This document shows, in pieces, positions 10,044 through 22,345 of a stretch of DNA of 64,000 nt. The position numbers and the translations under genes are program-made. The notes under the pieces were generated by a model. The model was not told the origin of the DNA. It worked only from the letters and a program-made list of their open reading frames with translations, and made no database searches. The stretch comes from Zoroaster sp. YZ-2022 (lineage: Eukaryota; Echinodermata; Asteroidea; Forcipulatida; Zoroasteridae): positions 88,063,288-88,127,287 of the forward strand of contig CM055816.1 of NCBI GenBank assembly GCA_029582265.1, read 5' to 3'. Positions within the stretch are counted from its first letter, which is position 1; each line of letters begins with the position of its first letter.

Positions 10044-10314
10044 TTCAACCCTAACCCCCTAGGTATTCTGGCTAGGAACCTTCCTGAATCCTCCAAAATC
10101 CATCAGTGCACTTTTGGAAACATGCCCTTATCTTCAAAATGCACCATGCATTTTCGTTGATCTTTCATATTCAGCACTTATGGCCTGTGCTTCCTGCCAG
10201 ATAGTAAGTTTGTCCCATTTGAAGAGGTGAAAGTACCAGCTTCCAACAGTGCTGAATTTTCCCCACAAAGTACCCCTTGGAGGATTTTGGAGGATATGGG
10301 GTGGTTAGGGTTAA
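10044..10314. mobile_element. piggyBac-like MITE, CCCTAAC family (E)
   Basis: Inverse orientation relative to 6170-6439; ends CAACCCTAACCCC and GGTTAGGGTTAA. Right TTAA intact, left mutated to TTCA. Confidence 0.65.
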
Positions 10315-11499
10315 TGAGGCTATTTGAAGAAAGCAACTCCCACACTGAATAGAGACAAAGGCAACTAATTGTTACTAATAACTGAAAAAGATGACACACA
10401 TGTACATACAAAGGTCAACATAAATTGTGTAATATTATATATACACTTATTACCAATACAAACGTGCCAGTCGTGTAATAACCTAGTCCATTGCATCTTA
10501 CTTCAAGAACAATGGGTTATGGGTTATTTGCCAGCATGAAAGAGAACTGTACTTTACTTACATGTATGTGTGTTTAATGCATACTGCGCTGTACCAGAAG
10601 TCTATTATCTACATGAAGTGTGTCACTCGTGTACTAACCTAGTCCATGGCATAGTACTCCATGAACAATGGTTTTGGGACATTCATGACATATTGTTCCA
10701 CAGACTGATGCGCAAGGTCTCAACATGAAGCAGTGCAGTCTGGGGGACTTACTCGGCGAGTGAGAGAAGTGCCTCTCGCTCGCGTCTTAGTGTTTGTGCG
10801 TGCGTTCTCCCAACAGCTAATGGTTCATTCGCATCTAGTTTAAGATTGCGTCTTCATGTAGTTCTCTAGAAACTATTTTTGCATGGAAGTGGCTATCCCA
10901 TGATGCCCCACAGCAATCCAGGCAGAGGGAGCAAAACTCGTAACCAAGCTTGTTGTGCGCGTGCACGCATTTGGAGTACAATGCCGTGGTGTGGGTTGCA
11001 GCAGGCTGGCACACTTAATATACATGTAGGTAATAAACTTCTGGCTGTACACATGCCAACATACATGTAGTGCGTGTTAGGCGACTCTCTGCTGTAACCC
11101 AGTCACTTCTAGTTGGAATCTGGAACTAGCAAGTGGCCTTAAGCACTTCTCACGTGATGGATTTAAGCAGGATAACCAAACTCATTACCATGCTCATTGA
11201 CCATGTGTGCGTTTAGCCTACAATGCTATGGACTGGGTTAAAGCGGCCTGGCATACTTCCTCTGAGGTAAATGTAATCAGTATTAAATCACGTCACTGCG
11301 TGTATACAAGTGTACATACATCAACAAATTTTACAACAGCACGATGTCTACACATGCACATAGTGAACACAACTATACACTTGAAAAATACAGCTACAGT
11401 TTCAATCAACACAGAACACAGTTGTACGTTTTCACCTCCTAAACTCTGACATGCTCAAAAAACAAGTTAGCACAATCAAGCATGTTTTACAAACCAATC

Positions 11500-11765
11500 A
11501 TATAAACTGTGGTTTATTTCCATACATGAATATGCAAATTGTTCGCACATACATTTAAACATGAATTTAGACTGTGTTTTTTTCATATACAGTATGAATA
11601 TGCAAATTGTTCATTCATACATGTACATGAACTTGAACTGGTTTATTTACATATATTATGAATATGCAAATTATCCGCTCATACCTGCACATGTGTACAA
11701 ATATGGAATTATACTGGTTTATTTTTATGAATATGCAAATTGCCATCATACATGAACTGGAATGA
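11500..11765. repeat. Tandem repeat with four POU-octamer motifs
   Basis: Four units of about 65-80 bp each carry TATGAATATGCAAATT. The octamer ATGCAAAT is exact at 11532, 11600, 11664 and 11733. Units are otherwise diverged, so the octamer core is the best preserved part. Confidence 0.7.
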
Positions 11766-11788
11766 TAAATGGCTTAACGGTAAGGTAT

Positions 11789-12243
11789 GACATAAAACAC
11801 AATAAAGGGGGCCACTTTCCTACCGTCACGTTAGCAGTTTTTCTAATGGTTTTATTTTTTTTTTAAATATCTGAAACCACCCAAAAAGAATTTCAACATT
11901 TGAATAGACATGCATGCTTATCCTAAAGATAATTTGAGTTGATTATTACTATTATTTTCTTAATTACCCTAAACTTTTCATCAACAAATGGACGGAAAAG
12001 TGAGGTAACTTTTTCCGTCCAATTTTTATGGAAATTTGAGGGTAAAAAAATAAAAAAATAAAAAAATAAAAAAATAAAAAAATAAAATAAATCAAGTCAA
12101 ATTAGTTCTAGTATAAGCCTGCATGTCCATTCACATGTTGAAACACTTTTTGGTCGGTTTCAGGTACTTAAAAATAAATAACCATTGGAAAAACTGCTAA
12201 CGTGACGGATGCAAAGTGGGCCCCCTTTATTGTGTTTTATGTC
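11789..12243. mobile_element. Palindromic MITE D, copy 1
   Basis: Ends GACATAAAACACAATAAAGG and its inverse. The two halves are diverged inverted copies of each other over the full length, centred on GGACGGAAAAGTGAGG... near 11990-12030. Related copies: 53060-53592 and 59081-59531. Confidence 0.75.
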
Positions 12244-12535
12244 GTATACATGTATAATCGGTAAATCAAAAATAAATTTAAAAAAAACTCATTGAGTTTT
12301 GAACTGAAATGTGAAACATGTGCAGGGTATGAAGCTGATAATATCAAATCTTTCCTAGAAATAACTTCAGGTGCTGTCAGTTTTAAGAAAAGTGAAATTA
12401 TTTCCAGTTTTGAAGTTTGAAAAGAATAATCTTTCCTTAATTCCATGTTAGAATGAACACACCAAATCTGAATGCATTGTCACTAATTCTTCATCAACGA
12501 GACAGCAAATTCAGCTGAATCATTCACAGGTTGGT

Positions 12536-13010
12536 TGTTTAATGTATGTCTTGATCCAAAGAGCATACCCACAGAAGCAGTTTGGCCAACATAACCAATG
12601 GTGTACCTTCCCTTCAATGTATATCTTGATTCAAAGAGAGTAAGCATACCCACAGAAGCAGTTTTGTCAACATAACCAATGGTGTACCTTCCCTTTGATG
12701 TATATCTTGATTCAAAGAGAGTAAGCATACCCACAGAAGCAGTTTTGTCAACATAACCAATGGTGTACCTTCCCTTCAATGTATATCTTGATTCAAAGAG
12801 AGTAAGCATACCCACAGAAGCAGTTTTGTCAACATAACCAATGGTGTACCTTCCCTTTGATGTATATCTTGATTCAAAGAGAGTAAGCATACCCACAGAA
12901 GCAGTTTTGTCAACAAAACCAATGGTGTACCTTCCCTTTAAAAAAAGAGAGTTAGCGTACCCATACATGTAGAAGCAGTTTGGCCAACATAACCAATGTT
13001 ACAATTATAC
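12536..13010. repeat. 81-bp tandem repeat, about five units
   Basis: Unit includes TATATCTTGATTCAAAGAGA and CATAACCAATGGTGTACCTT. The minus frame is open through the array, repeating GRYTIGYVDKTASVGM, because 81 is divisible by three. Single degenerate units occur at 6443-6505 and about 10022-10045. Confidence 0.8.
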
Positions 13011-13694
13011 CTTCCACATTGAAATAAACCAATTTAAATTATATAATAATATATGTAGTAGATGAACAAAAATTAAGAATTGAAAAAAACAACAACAATT
13101 TTTTTACTTTTAGACTAAAACATTTCACATGCATCACAACAATATGTCAAACAGTCAGATTATACACCACATACATGTATGGTACACTGAATACAAAGTC
13201 TAGTACCTTGATATCCTGTATGGTTTAGCAGCAATCAGGAGTTAAAGAACCAGGTTTTTGTTAGTAGTAACATGACGCCACCATTAAACGAATCAGGAAG
13301 CCAAAATTTGACCTTGAGAGATTGTCTTGTAACACTAACAGTGGACTTGTATTCGAGTCCTCAATCATCACCGAGTCTAAGAGCTTTGTGTCAAGTCTAA
13401 ATCTGAGTTCCAAATCATGTTATTCGAGTCACAAGTCACATGTCACAAAGGTCAAGTCCCCTGACTTTATCCTTTCAAGAATAGCGACAGGCTTTGGGTA
13501 TACCATTTAAGGGATTTCATTGGATATGTTGTGCTGATGATATGACATCAAGATTTTATGACTTGTGAGCTAGCTACCAACCGAGGTCAAAATTAAATCT
13601 CCATGAAACTGAGAGGCCAGTATCTGGAGTCTTTCAGCGCCTCAAAGCTTGATGTCAAATCTTCAGTCTTACATGCAAGTCCGAGTACCAGTAA

Positions 13695-14030
13695 TGGTAG
13701 CAGCAGAATGTGGGTTCGAATCCCGGCCGTGACACTCGTGTCCTTGAGCAAGACACTTAACCATAATTGCTTCTCTCCACCCAGGGGTTAAATGGGTACC
13801 TGTGAGGGCAGAGTTGGTTGATTAGCCCTACATGTACATTGTATATGCGCTGTAATGGCAGTAATTGAGCTGTATACTCCCCAGGGAACTGAGATGGTTT
13901 CAGGAATGATTTATGAGCTTTATGAGCCTTATGAGCAGGGGTAATAATATAATGCGCCTTGAGCACCACTCAGTTGGTGGATACGTGCGCTATATAAGTC
14001 CACACATTATTATTATTATTATTATTAATG
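13695..14030 (+). repeat. tRNA-derived SINE, 5'-truncated
   Basis: Begins inside the head at GCAGCAGAATGTGGGTTCGA, then the normal body and an (ATT)n tail. Confidence 0.8.
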
Positions 14031-14876
14031 ACTCCTTTACAAAATAAACCTTTAGCAAAAATACCACCTATTAAATTTGGATGACTAGTTTTTCATTTTT
14101 GTCCACAGTAATTTTAATACCACATTAAGATTATACTATGTACTGGACACTGTACTTGCTATTAAGGGTAATTTCTTTAAAAAAAAAAATTTTTTTAAAT
14201 AACAAATTTCAGTAGATTGAGTATAAATCTTTGCTGGGTTTTGAAAGGTTAATCTTGGACATGTTATGTAGCCTTTGTGTCTGAGTCACAAACCTTGAGT
14301 ACGAGTTTGAGTCATTGTACATGTAAATGGTGACTCAAGTCAGAATCAAGTGTCAATAAAATTGGACGAGCCCTAACCATGCTCAACACAACAAGATGCA
14401 ACAAATGTAAAACGTTGTTGCACCTTGTTGCCCTCGGTAGAGAACAAAAAGAACCATTGTTGTGGCTGTTGTATCTTGTTGCATTGAGCAGGCTGCACAC
14501 TTTTGTTTTGTTTTTGCATTTTGTTGCATAAAGCAGGGTGTCTGTCGAATGGCTGCAGGGGGTTAGGTCTAGAGTCCGAGTCATAAGTTGAAAATACAAG
14601 TCTCGGAAAAGAAGAACATTTTAAAGAAAATAAAAAATTTGCAAACCGAGGATTATGATTAACAGGAATAAATTAAGAGGACTAATGAGGAAGTAAAAGA
14701 ATGACAGTAATTTGTCAGACTGACAAACAAAAAAAGCCCTACAACCAGGAAGAAATGCACAGAAACATTTCTTACAGTCAGATTTGTACAAGTATATGTA
14801 ATTGTATACACTGAATATTTCTGAATGAAAAACAAAACAAGACAGATAAACTAAATAGGATCTTAAAGACATATGG

Positions 14877-15232
14877 AGTGTCGTGGCCGAGCGGTCTAGC
14901 TTACCGGACTCAAGTTCTGGTGTTAGCAGCAGAATGTGGGTTCGAATCCCGGCCGTGACACTTGTGTCCTTGAGCAAGACACTTAACCATAATTGCTTCT
15001 CTCCACCCAGGGGTTAAATGGGTACCTGTGAGGGCAGAGTTGGTTGATTAGCCCTATATGCGCTGTAATGGCAGCAATTGAGCTGTATACTCCCCAGGGA
15101 GCTGAGATGGTTTCAGGAATGATTTATGAGCCTTATGAGCAGGGGTAATAATATAATGCGCCTTGAGCACCACTCAGTTGGTGGATACGTGCGCTATGTA
15201 AGTCCACACATTATTATTATTATTTATTATAA
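14877..15232 (+). repeat. tRNA-derived SINE, full-length reference copy
   Basis: Complete head (GTCGTGGCCGAGCGGTCTAG, GGTTCGAATCCCGGCC), body and tail GTGCGCTATGTAAGTCCACA followed by (TTA)n. The best copy for defining the family. Confidence 0.88.
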
Positions 15233-16143
15233 TACATGTACCTCAGATGGACAGACAGCATCTTAAAAACATACAGACACCAACAAAAGTCAGAAATGTT
15301 GTAAGCAAACCGACCTGTAGACAAATTGATTGACAAAGTGTGATAGGTGGACAAACAAACAAAAATGCATTACAAAAGATGGACAAACAGAAATACTCTA
15401 CCTCAATAGAAAGATTAGCATACATAAATATCACAATTAAGAATGTATGTACATGTATGAGAATAATGAAGATATGAAACCATACATGTAACAGGACTTT
15501 TTGTGTCCATGATGAAGTAATAATGTTTATTATCAGCAGTCAGGGAACAAGACCTTCATCGCACTGTGGCCATCTTGGTTTGTATGCACACTCGTGTACA
15601 CAAGTCAATGAGATTCAGAGTGAGGCTCATTTCATAAACAGTCTGGTGCCCTTGATGGGGTTTAACCCATGTCATAAAGAAATGCCACGGGAAGTACACA
15701 AAACGGCCACAGTGCGAAAAGCTCTATCAGGCATTCTTTTCAAGATGTTATTCACATAATGAGTCTTGCAAATTCAGGTAAGTGACAGGGTGGAAAAGTC
15801 AAAACCCAGATGCGGTCACTGGCGGATCCAGGGCGTGGCAAAGACGGCTGATGCTCCTCCCATTTTTACATTCAAAATGGAGTAGATTTGGTTACACCCC
15901 TTTACCACCCTATACATGTTTATTCTAATGGTTATTGTTACGCCATTCCAATGACTACTTGTACTTTGTAATATACACGCACATTGCATCATTGTTCTAG
16001 CCAGCGTTCACCATCACCATATCCCTGTACCTTATTGTGTATTGTAAAATACGTCAAGAACATTCTTAAACTGAACACAAAAACCAGCAAAAAGAGCATG
16101 GTTAACTGTTGTTTAGTTTGTTTGTTTGTTTGTTTATTTTTCT

Positions 16144-16450
16144 TTAACCCTCCTACTATTGATGCACTTTAGTGGGAAGTTGCTATAGAGGTCAAAACCA
16201 GTCAACTGCCTGTTTTGACTGTTGACCCAAATGTGCACACAGGGGCATTTTTGACTGGTTTTTACTGTCATTTTGACCACCCTGAACAATACCAGACGAT
16301 GCCTTTACCAGTCAAAAACGGTCGACTCATTTTGACCTGTAAATGTACTTACTACACATAAGGTTTGGCAATGTTTGACTTTTAAGTACACTAGATATAC
16401 CTTGGGAACATTTTGACTGATTTTGACCCTTGCAGTAGTAGGAGGGTTAA
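16144..16450. mobile_element. piggyBac-like MITE, CCCTCCTAC family (A)
   Basis: TTAACCCTCCTAC at one end and GTAGGAGGGTTAA at the other, TTAA on both sides. The interior is made of short inverted blocks (GTCAAAACCAGTCAACTG, CAGTCAAAAACGGTCGACTC). Copies at 21475, 25581, 38493, 39725 and 51400. Confidence 0.8.
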
Positions 16451-17439
16451 CCGTGGGTAACTCATTCAGTGGATAATACAAGTAATCCTCTGTTCTTCCT
16501 CGAGGCCCAGGGATCAATACATACCAGAGACACCGGGGTGAACCCCTACTCTTGCACAATAAGTGTCACTATGGGTTCTTTAACGTTCACTTATGTTTTA
16601 TAGTGTGTTTGTAACATTGAAAGAATGTATCTGGGGTACATGTACAACAGTACGTGTAGGGCTCTGTTTTGCAGTTGTACATGTACATGTACATATGCAG
16701 ATTACTGGATATAAAAACGTGCATTATGTAAATTGCCTTGCAACATGCGCACTGCGCGCTTAGTGTTCTTTGCAGTTTACACACACTGCACGTTGTATCC
16801 CTCTCGTGGTAAAAATGCATCTCACTAGTCTAGGGCACTTCATGTACATGTCACTATTTTATGGAATTGTGTGCACAAAAACTTGTTGTTGTGTCAATGC
16901 ACATCGTAACGCCTCCCACTATGAATAACTTTACACTGAAAATGCCCCGGAAATTTGTTTTACCGTGAAATAAATAGTTCACGACAATTTCATGACGACA
17001 CAACACCGTGAAATTGCCATAAAATACTCTTGGAATTCCTACGCCGTGAAAATGCCATGAACTTCTCGTGGCAGTTTTGGGGCAGCTCATTAATTCACGA
17101 GAGCACCATGAATTTGCAGTGAAATCACCGTGGACTTCATTGCCAATATCTGAGAGGAAGAGACACTGTGAAATTGCAGTGAAATTACGGTGAACTGTTA
17201 TTTCAAGGCAAAACGGATTTTCAGGGTATTTTCAGGGTGTAGTTGTTCATAGTGCCCTCGGTAAAATCACACCCAGGCAGTGAGACTAAGGCATTCTGTG
17301 TGTCAAAACGCCATAACCTACACGTATATTCGCCACAAGTACTCTCTTGAAAGGTGCATGCTAACAACATGTGCAGTATAGCAATACGCTGAAATAGTAA
17401 TGCCCAAGAAACAGCAGATGCTTGCATCTATAGGTCATA

Positions 17440-17830
17440 CATGTACATCTATTCGCTAAGTGCACATCATAGCCCTCATAGCAGTGAAGTTGCATCCAGT
17501 ATCTTGATGATAGACACTTTGGCGTCATGTCAGCATTGTGCGCATAATTTATACGCATACTTTATGCGCATATGTTATGGTCCTAAGCACGCGTGTACTT
17601 CTACCAGCCAATGATCGCTGGGGATATTCCGCACGTACATGTGCGCACACCAACTGAAAAATTTGCCAAATGTGACGCACTATCGCTGCCCTTTCGCCCA
17701 TAGTGGTCTAACATGTGCCCTCAACGGCGCATGCACGGTGCGAATAGGTCATACACAGAGCAGATTGGTATGGCATAACAATTTCTCTTATGAAATGCAC
17801 TATGAAATGGCCAAAGAATAACCATTTGCC
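17440..17830. repeat. Dispersed repeat O
   Basis: Contains CTATCGCTGCCCTTTCGCCC and ACATGTGCCCTCAACGGC, which appear in inverted orientation at 39740-39985 inside a TTAA element. Ends not resolved. Confidence 0.55.
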
Positions 17831-18108
17831 CGACTGTTTAACCGATGTGCACCCCATCGTTTTGCCACTCTGGACCTGCCAATAGATTTGACGGAATGCA
17901 AATGGCACAATGCAAACGTGTGAAACGGCGTACCATTAGGAAACTCCCTCACTGGTATGCGTCGCTGACTACCATTGACGCCTGGGAAACACATAAAAAA
18001 TATCTTAAGAAAATCTGATGCACTAAACCCCTTGCAAACAGTACATTAGACAAATTTTGATTGTCTACTAATACAATGGAAAAATATATTACAAGGTAAA
18101 CTCAGTTT

Positions 18109-18371
18109 AAGGGATGAGGGCCAAAGTCATGGTACAGCCAAGCCTTTGAGAAGCCTGGCCAGGCCCAGGCTACCTGGCCTCCTAATTGTCTTTTGTGAGT
18201 CCTAATCCTGTAACAATACAGTACCTGCCAATCAACATAACCTGGGCTTCTGGAGGGCCTAGCCCAGGCAAGCAGAGCTCATTATATAGGCCAGTAGGCA
18301 GGGGAAAAGCCTGGGCCTGGCCGGGCTTCTCAAAGGCTTGGCTGTACCATGACTTTGGCCCTTGTCCCTAA
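18109..18371. mobile_element. Foldback element I, uninterrupted copy
   Basis: Inverted ends TTAAGGGATGAGGGCCAAAG and CTTTGGCCCTTGTCCCTAA, with arms extending through CATGGTACAGCCAAGCC. About 263 bp, superfamily unknown. Confidence 0.65.
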
Positions 18372-18409
18372 GTATTGTAGGATTTGAAGCTATGCATGGT
18401 GAAGTACAG

Positions 18410-18590
18410 TAGGAGTAAGGTTTGCAGTAGCACAACGTCAACAATCTATGAGTTGTAACAATCTGAAGATGATCACAGTATACTGATTGAAACATTGAGT
18501 GTCTCACTGCTGGTTCTTCTCCGAACCAACAATTACTTCTAAGAGATTGTTTACATCGTGCTACCCGCAAACCTTACTCCTATAGTTGGT
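18410..18590. repeat. Inverted-repeat element (GGAGTAAGGTTTGC ends)
   Basis: GGAGTAAGGTTTGCAGTAGC and GCTACCCGCAAACCTTACTC face each other over about 170 bp. A related end lies at 31442-31465 beside the 64-bp array. Confidence 0.6.
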
Positions 18591-18864
18591 GTACACATTA
18601 AGAAGCTTAGAATTCTCAGAAAGCATAAATGTTCACATTTGATGTAAAACATATCTAAATTGTAAACTTTGGTATTGGTATCAAACATGCCTTGAACTAT
18701 TTATGCACATCCTAATCTTGGTGATAAACTGTATTAGATTGAATACGAAATTGTGTTCCCCAATCATGGAATTAGGACTCATTTTGAGTCCACAAATTGT
18801 TTAGTAATAACTCTCTCCGAGTGTATATAGCTACACTGAGGAAGCTGTCTATTTTTTTTGCCTT

Positions 18865-19368
18865 CTTAGGCTTGAGTAACTTGGTGAAATGTTGGCAACA
18901 GAGGGCAGCATTTTGTCAACAGCAGGCAGTAATTTGTCACTGATTATCAAACATACCTGGCTTAGGGTGACCTTGCCATAATGTCAACAGAGGGCAATTT
19001 GTCACTGATTAGGATACCTGGTTTGGATGACCTTTCATAACGTTAGCAACAGAGGGCAGTATTTTGTTACTGAATAACATACCTGGTTTGGGTGATCATA
19101 GCACAATGTTGATAACAGAGGGCAGTATTTTGTATCATTTTTAACATGCACATGTACACTGTACCAGGTTTGGGAGACCTTGACAATATATTGTCAACAG
19201 AGGGCAGTATGCTGTCACCAATTAACAAACCTACCTGGTTTAGGTGACGTTAGAATAACATTGACAGCAGAGGGCGATATTTTGCTTTGATTACAAACAT
19301 ACATGTACCTGGTTTAGGCGATCGTGACATAATGTTGGCAATGGTGGGTATTTTGTCGCTGATTAACT
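18865..19368. repeat. Tandem array derived from the 3' end of exon 9
   Basis: Six or seven units of roughly 60-80 bp, each starting CCTGGTTTRGG and containing AATGTT...ACAGAGGGCAGTATTTTGTC. The last unit (19309-19368) is coding: it is the end of exon 9. Units at 19235, 19083, 19018 and 18957 keep an AG/GT junction on the gene strand (AG followed by GTAGGT, GTATGT, GTATCC, GTATGT). Confidence 0.75.
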
Positions 19369-19474
19369 CTACACATTGCCGCGGGAAGAATCCGACCTCA
19401 AAACCGTTTTTCCCCCTCCACCAAGACGTGTCTTCAGGCGGAGGCATGTCGATCACAGATATCATGTCCCCAAC
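19309..19474 (-). CDS. ARHGAP32/33: Exon 9: second half of SH3 and linker (residues 279-333)
   Basis: Reads VGDMISVIDMPPPEDTSWWR and GKNGFEVGFFPRQCVELI, with the SH3 tryptophan pair W296-W297 and the GFFPxxCVEL end. A linker (SDKIPTIANIMSRSPKP) follows. The donor is CCAG followed by GTACAT, which is not strong. The last 60 bases of the exon are the terminal unit of a tandem array that continues into the intron (see 18865-19368), and several array units carry their own, sometimes better, donor-like sites. Ends one base into codon 334. Confidence 0.94.
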
Positions 19475-20318
19475 CTAAGTATAGAGAAACAAAATCAATT
19501 CCAGTCCAAGGAAGTTCATTTTGGGAAATGGAGTTAAACTTTTTTTAAACCTCACAGAACTTTTTAAAAACCTCCACAGAAGTAAGCACTTGTTTTATAC
19601 AAGATCAGGTTAGTGTAGCAGTAATTTCCTAGTTTTCCTCTGTGGACCTGGGATCAATTCTCATCTGGACCGGAGCTGAGATGAGGATAGCATTTACACT
19701 CCGTACTTGATTGTGTAGAACAATTATCTAGGGTTATTCCTTCTAAACAATGTCCGAGACCAAGAGGTCAGAGACTGAAACAGAGACACACTGGTCTGAG
19801 ATGAAGACCAAGAATTTTGTATCCAAGACCAAGACCGAGACTTTTTGTTTAATTACTGTACATGTACATAAGACAACAGAATTTGAATTTGAAATGCTGG
19901 TTAACCAGTTCGCACCGGGAATAAAAAAGTTTTTCCGAACCCCATGGCGGGTTTATTTTTACCGCACAAACACGACCAATGGTGCTCACCAGAGCGTGAT
20001 CGGGGAGACCGCGTCTTCCACCGTATGCTTATGGCTCGTTGCCACGTCGACCGGGAATCTATACAAATATTCCCGAGAATACTGTGGTGTGTTTAGATGC
20101 TCTCCGATCCGCTGTCCAAAAAAAAATTGCGTGTATACACGGCCTCCGACGCGAACTGGTTAATATTCTATCTTTATGCAAGGAGAAGTGCACTGGGTTA
20201 ATTTTTCCATTGTGTTTTAGTGGAATTATATATGTGAGGTTTCAGTTATGGTGAGGCATAACTAGAATTCACATGAATTGGTGCAGCTAGTTCCTCGACT
20301 TCTCGATTGGTAACCCAC
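19475..20318 (-). other. Intron 8
   Basis: Carries the TTAA-flanked element at 19901-20163 and little else recognisable. Confidence 0.65.
19901..20163. mobile_element. TTAA-flanked TIR element (family F)
   Basis: TTAACCAGTTCGC and GCGAACTGGTTAA are perfect inverted ends with TTAA. Shares an internal block with 1678-2315. Confidence 0.6.
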
Positions 20319-20441
20319 CTCCAGGGAGATTTCATCAGGTGCCTGTGCCATGTAGCGTTTAATCACATGGGCTGCAGCTACTGCTGGGATGTTGATGGCC
20401 GACTCCTCACTGGCGACGACGTGGTTGCCATGGTTATCAAG
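20319..20441 (-). CDS. ARHGAP32/33: Exon 8: PX-SH3 linker and first half of SH3 (residues 238-278)
   Basis: Encodes LDNHGNHVVASEESAINIPA and then VAAAHVIKRYMAQAPDEISL, almost identical to the vertebrate family segment. The usual SH3 ALYDY motif is replaced by the family-typical VIKRYMA (263 onward), so this is an atypical SH3 domain. Acceptor TTTCCAG; donor GAG followed by GTGGGT, phase 0 at both ends. Confidence 0.95.
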
Positions 20442-20770
20442 CTGGAAAGACAAATTCAAAGTTTAAGGATTCATCGTAGCTTATTAACGTAACTGATCTC
20501 AGACTTAACACATCTAAGACTACATACACCTGGACACTGAAACTACATGTACACTTTTTATCTGCTTTGTTCAAATTATATCCCTCTAGTGGCAAATATC
20601 GAGCTAGTCTCCCGAGTCCTGGGCATTCTGCAGTGCCATCTTATAGCAATATACATACAGTACAAAACCCCATTATCCATATGCTACAAAAAGTACATCA
20701 GCAAATCCTCTTCCCTGATAATCATAGACACCTGTACGTACTTAGATAGAGCCAACAGCGCATAGTAACC

Positions 20771-21146
20771 AGGGCTGTGCATTTTCGGATATTTTTGGAA
20801 CCGGATACCCAAAATCAGGAAACTTCAGATACCCGTTTTCATTTTTGTTGAAAACATGCCTCCAGTGGTGTACAAATACATGTACTGTAAATGGTAACAA
20901 ATTGACTTTTATAATACAGAGGATACCATACTTAAATCGATCTTTTCTTTATTGGAGTGCAATCTCTTTAATTTAAAGATAATTGTCTGTAAAAGTATAA
21001 ACATTACATTGTTCAAGAGCCACAGATTTCTGTTTGCACTGCTCAAATGTTAAGTCCGAATTTTAAAAAGTCAATTACGGGTAATTGGAACCGAAAAATG
21101 GAACCGGGTAATGACAATTTCGGTCGGGTATCCGGCACAGCCCTAA
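20771..21146. mobile_element. hAT-like element G, copy 1
   Basis: Ends AGGGCTGTGC and GCACAGCCCTAA; flanks TAGTAACC and TACTAACC match at 7 of 8. The copy at 50351-50744 has a perfect 8-bp duplication with the same borders. Interior carries inverted GGATACCCG motifs. Confidence 0.8.
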
Positions 21147-21474
21147 TACTAACCAGTGATATACATGTACTTATAAATGCCCTAGAGACATTAGTTGATT
21201 GCTTACAGGACACCCTCTATAGTTCGTGCACAGATCCGACACCACAACTGCTAAAGACATGTAATACTCACATTTCGTCAAAAGATTTCTTACAACATAA
21301 ATCCCATGTGGGTTAAAATTATATAAAGTTATGAAACAATACAATGCTTTTACAAGTACGAGTACAAAAAAAACATGTGTTTGTACAAAAATAAACTGGA
21401 ACAAAAAGTAAACATAAACACTTACACGTAAGCATTTTTTGCAAAGATTATTCAGAAATGTATTTAGACTTGGT

Positions 21475-21791
21475 TTAACCCTCCTACCATTGATGCACTT
21501 TAGTGGAAAGTTGCTGTCGAGGTCAAAACCAGTCAACTGCCTGTTTATGACTGTTGACCCAAATGTGCACACAGGGGCATCTTTGACTGGTTTTGACTGC
21601 CATTTTGACCACCCTGAACAATACAAGACAATACTTTTACCAGTCAAAAACAGTCGACTCATTTTGACCTGTAAATGTACTTACTACCCGTAAGGTTTGA
21701 AAGTGTTTGACTTTTAAGTGCACTAGATATACCTTGGGAAGTATTTCAACATTTTGAATGATTTTGACCCTTGTAGTAGTAAGAGGGTTAA
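21475..21791. mobile_element. piggyBac-like MITE, family A
   Basis: TTAACCCTCCTACC to AAGAGGGTTAA; interior as at 16144-16450. Confidence 0.8.
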
Positions 21792-22048
21792 TTCAGCACC
21801 ACTAAAATGAAAAGCAAAAGAGATACAAAACACAATTGGCTCTGCTGAATATATACATGTAAATAAGAATGACACATAACGGAACAATGGATTCATCACG
21901 CTCCATCTAGTTTTAGTTTTGTTTGAAGGGGAAATGCCAGTAATAGTTTTGACTATACTCATAGTAATGACTATCAAAGGAAAGACATTGGTACATGTAC
22001 ATGTATTCTCAAACACCATAAATGATCAGTTTTACTTGGCGTCATGTT

Positions 22049-22345
22049 GACGATGGTATCAACAGGGGTGTGTATTTGACAAAAGTAAACAATCTTGAAA
22101 AATGGGTAGCGGGCCTGGGTCTCCCTTTGGTCTAGAGGACAAAGCCCTCTGAAACTCCTGGATGTTTAAATTTGGAGGGTTTACAGACTCTCCACATCCC
22201 CACAAACAATAAACTAGAGGTTTGGACACAATAAAGGCTACTTCTTTCTTTCCTTGGTGGCTACATGTACTTCTTTCTTTCCTTGGTGGCTACTTCTCCT
22301 CTTTCATGATAATTGAGGCAAAGGGAGATTTGTCAAAAAAAACCG
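22049..22345. repeat. Dispersed repeat M, copy 2
   Basis: Shares GGGTCTCCCTTTGGTCTAGA and GACTCTCCACATCCCCACAA with 34008-34275. Confidence 0.65.

Larger units (their letters stand above)
8686..19308 (-). other. Intron 9 (10.6 kb)
   Basis: Rich in repeats listed separately: family I foldback with nested mariner and hAT copies, MITEs, octamer-bearing tandem repeats, palindromic MITE D1, 81-bp array and two SINEs. Other parts (15233-16140, 16450-17440) show no family I recognise; 16918-17225 has recurrent CCGTGAAAxTGCC-type motifs. About 10465-10680 holds two copies of a CCTAGTCCATxGCAT unit. Confidence 0.65.

Noticed and set aside
12483..12968. 161-codon minus frame repeating a 27-residue unit
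   Set aside because: It is just an 81-bp tandem repeat whose length is divisible by three; no splice sites or start context tie it to the gene.
14877..14960. Possible tRNA genes at the SINE heads
   Set aside because: A and B boxes are present, but the heads lack a proper cloverleaf and are followed by a constant SINE body in many copies.
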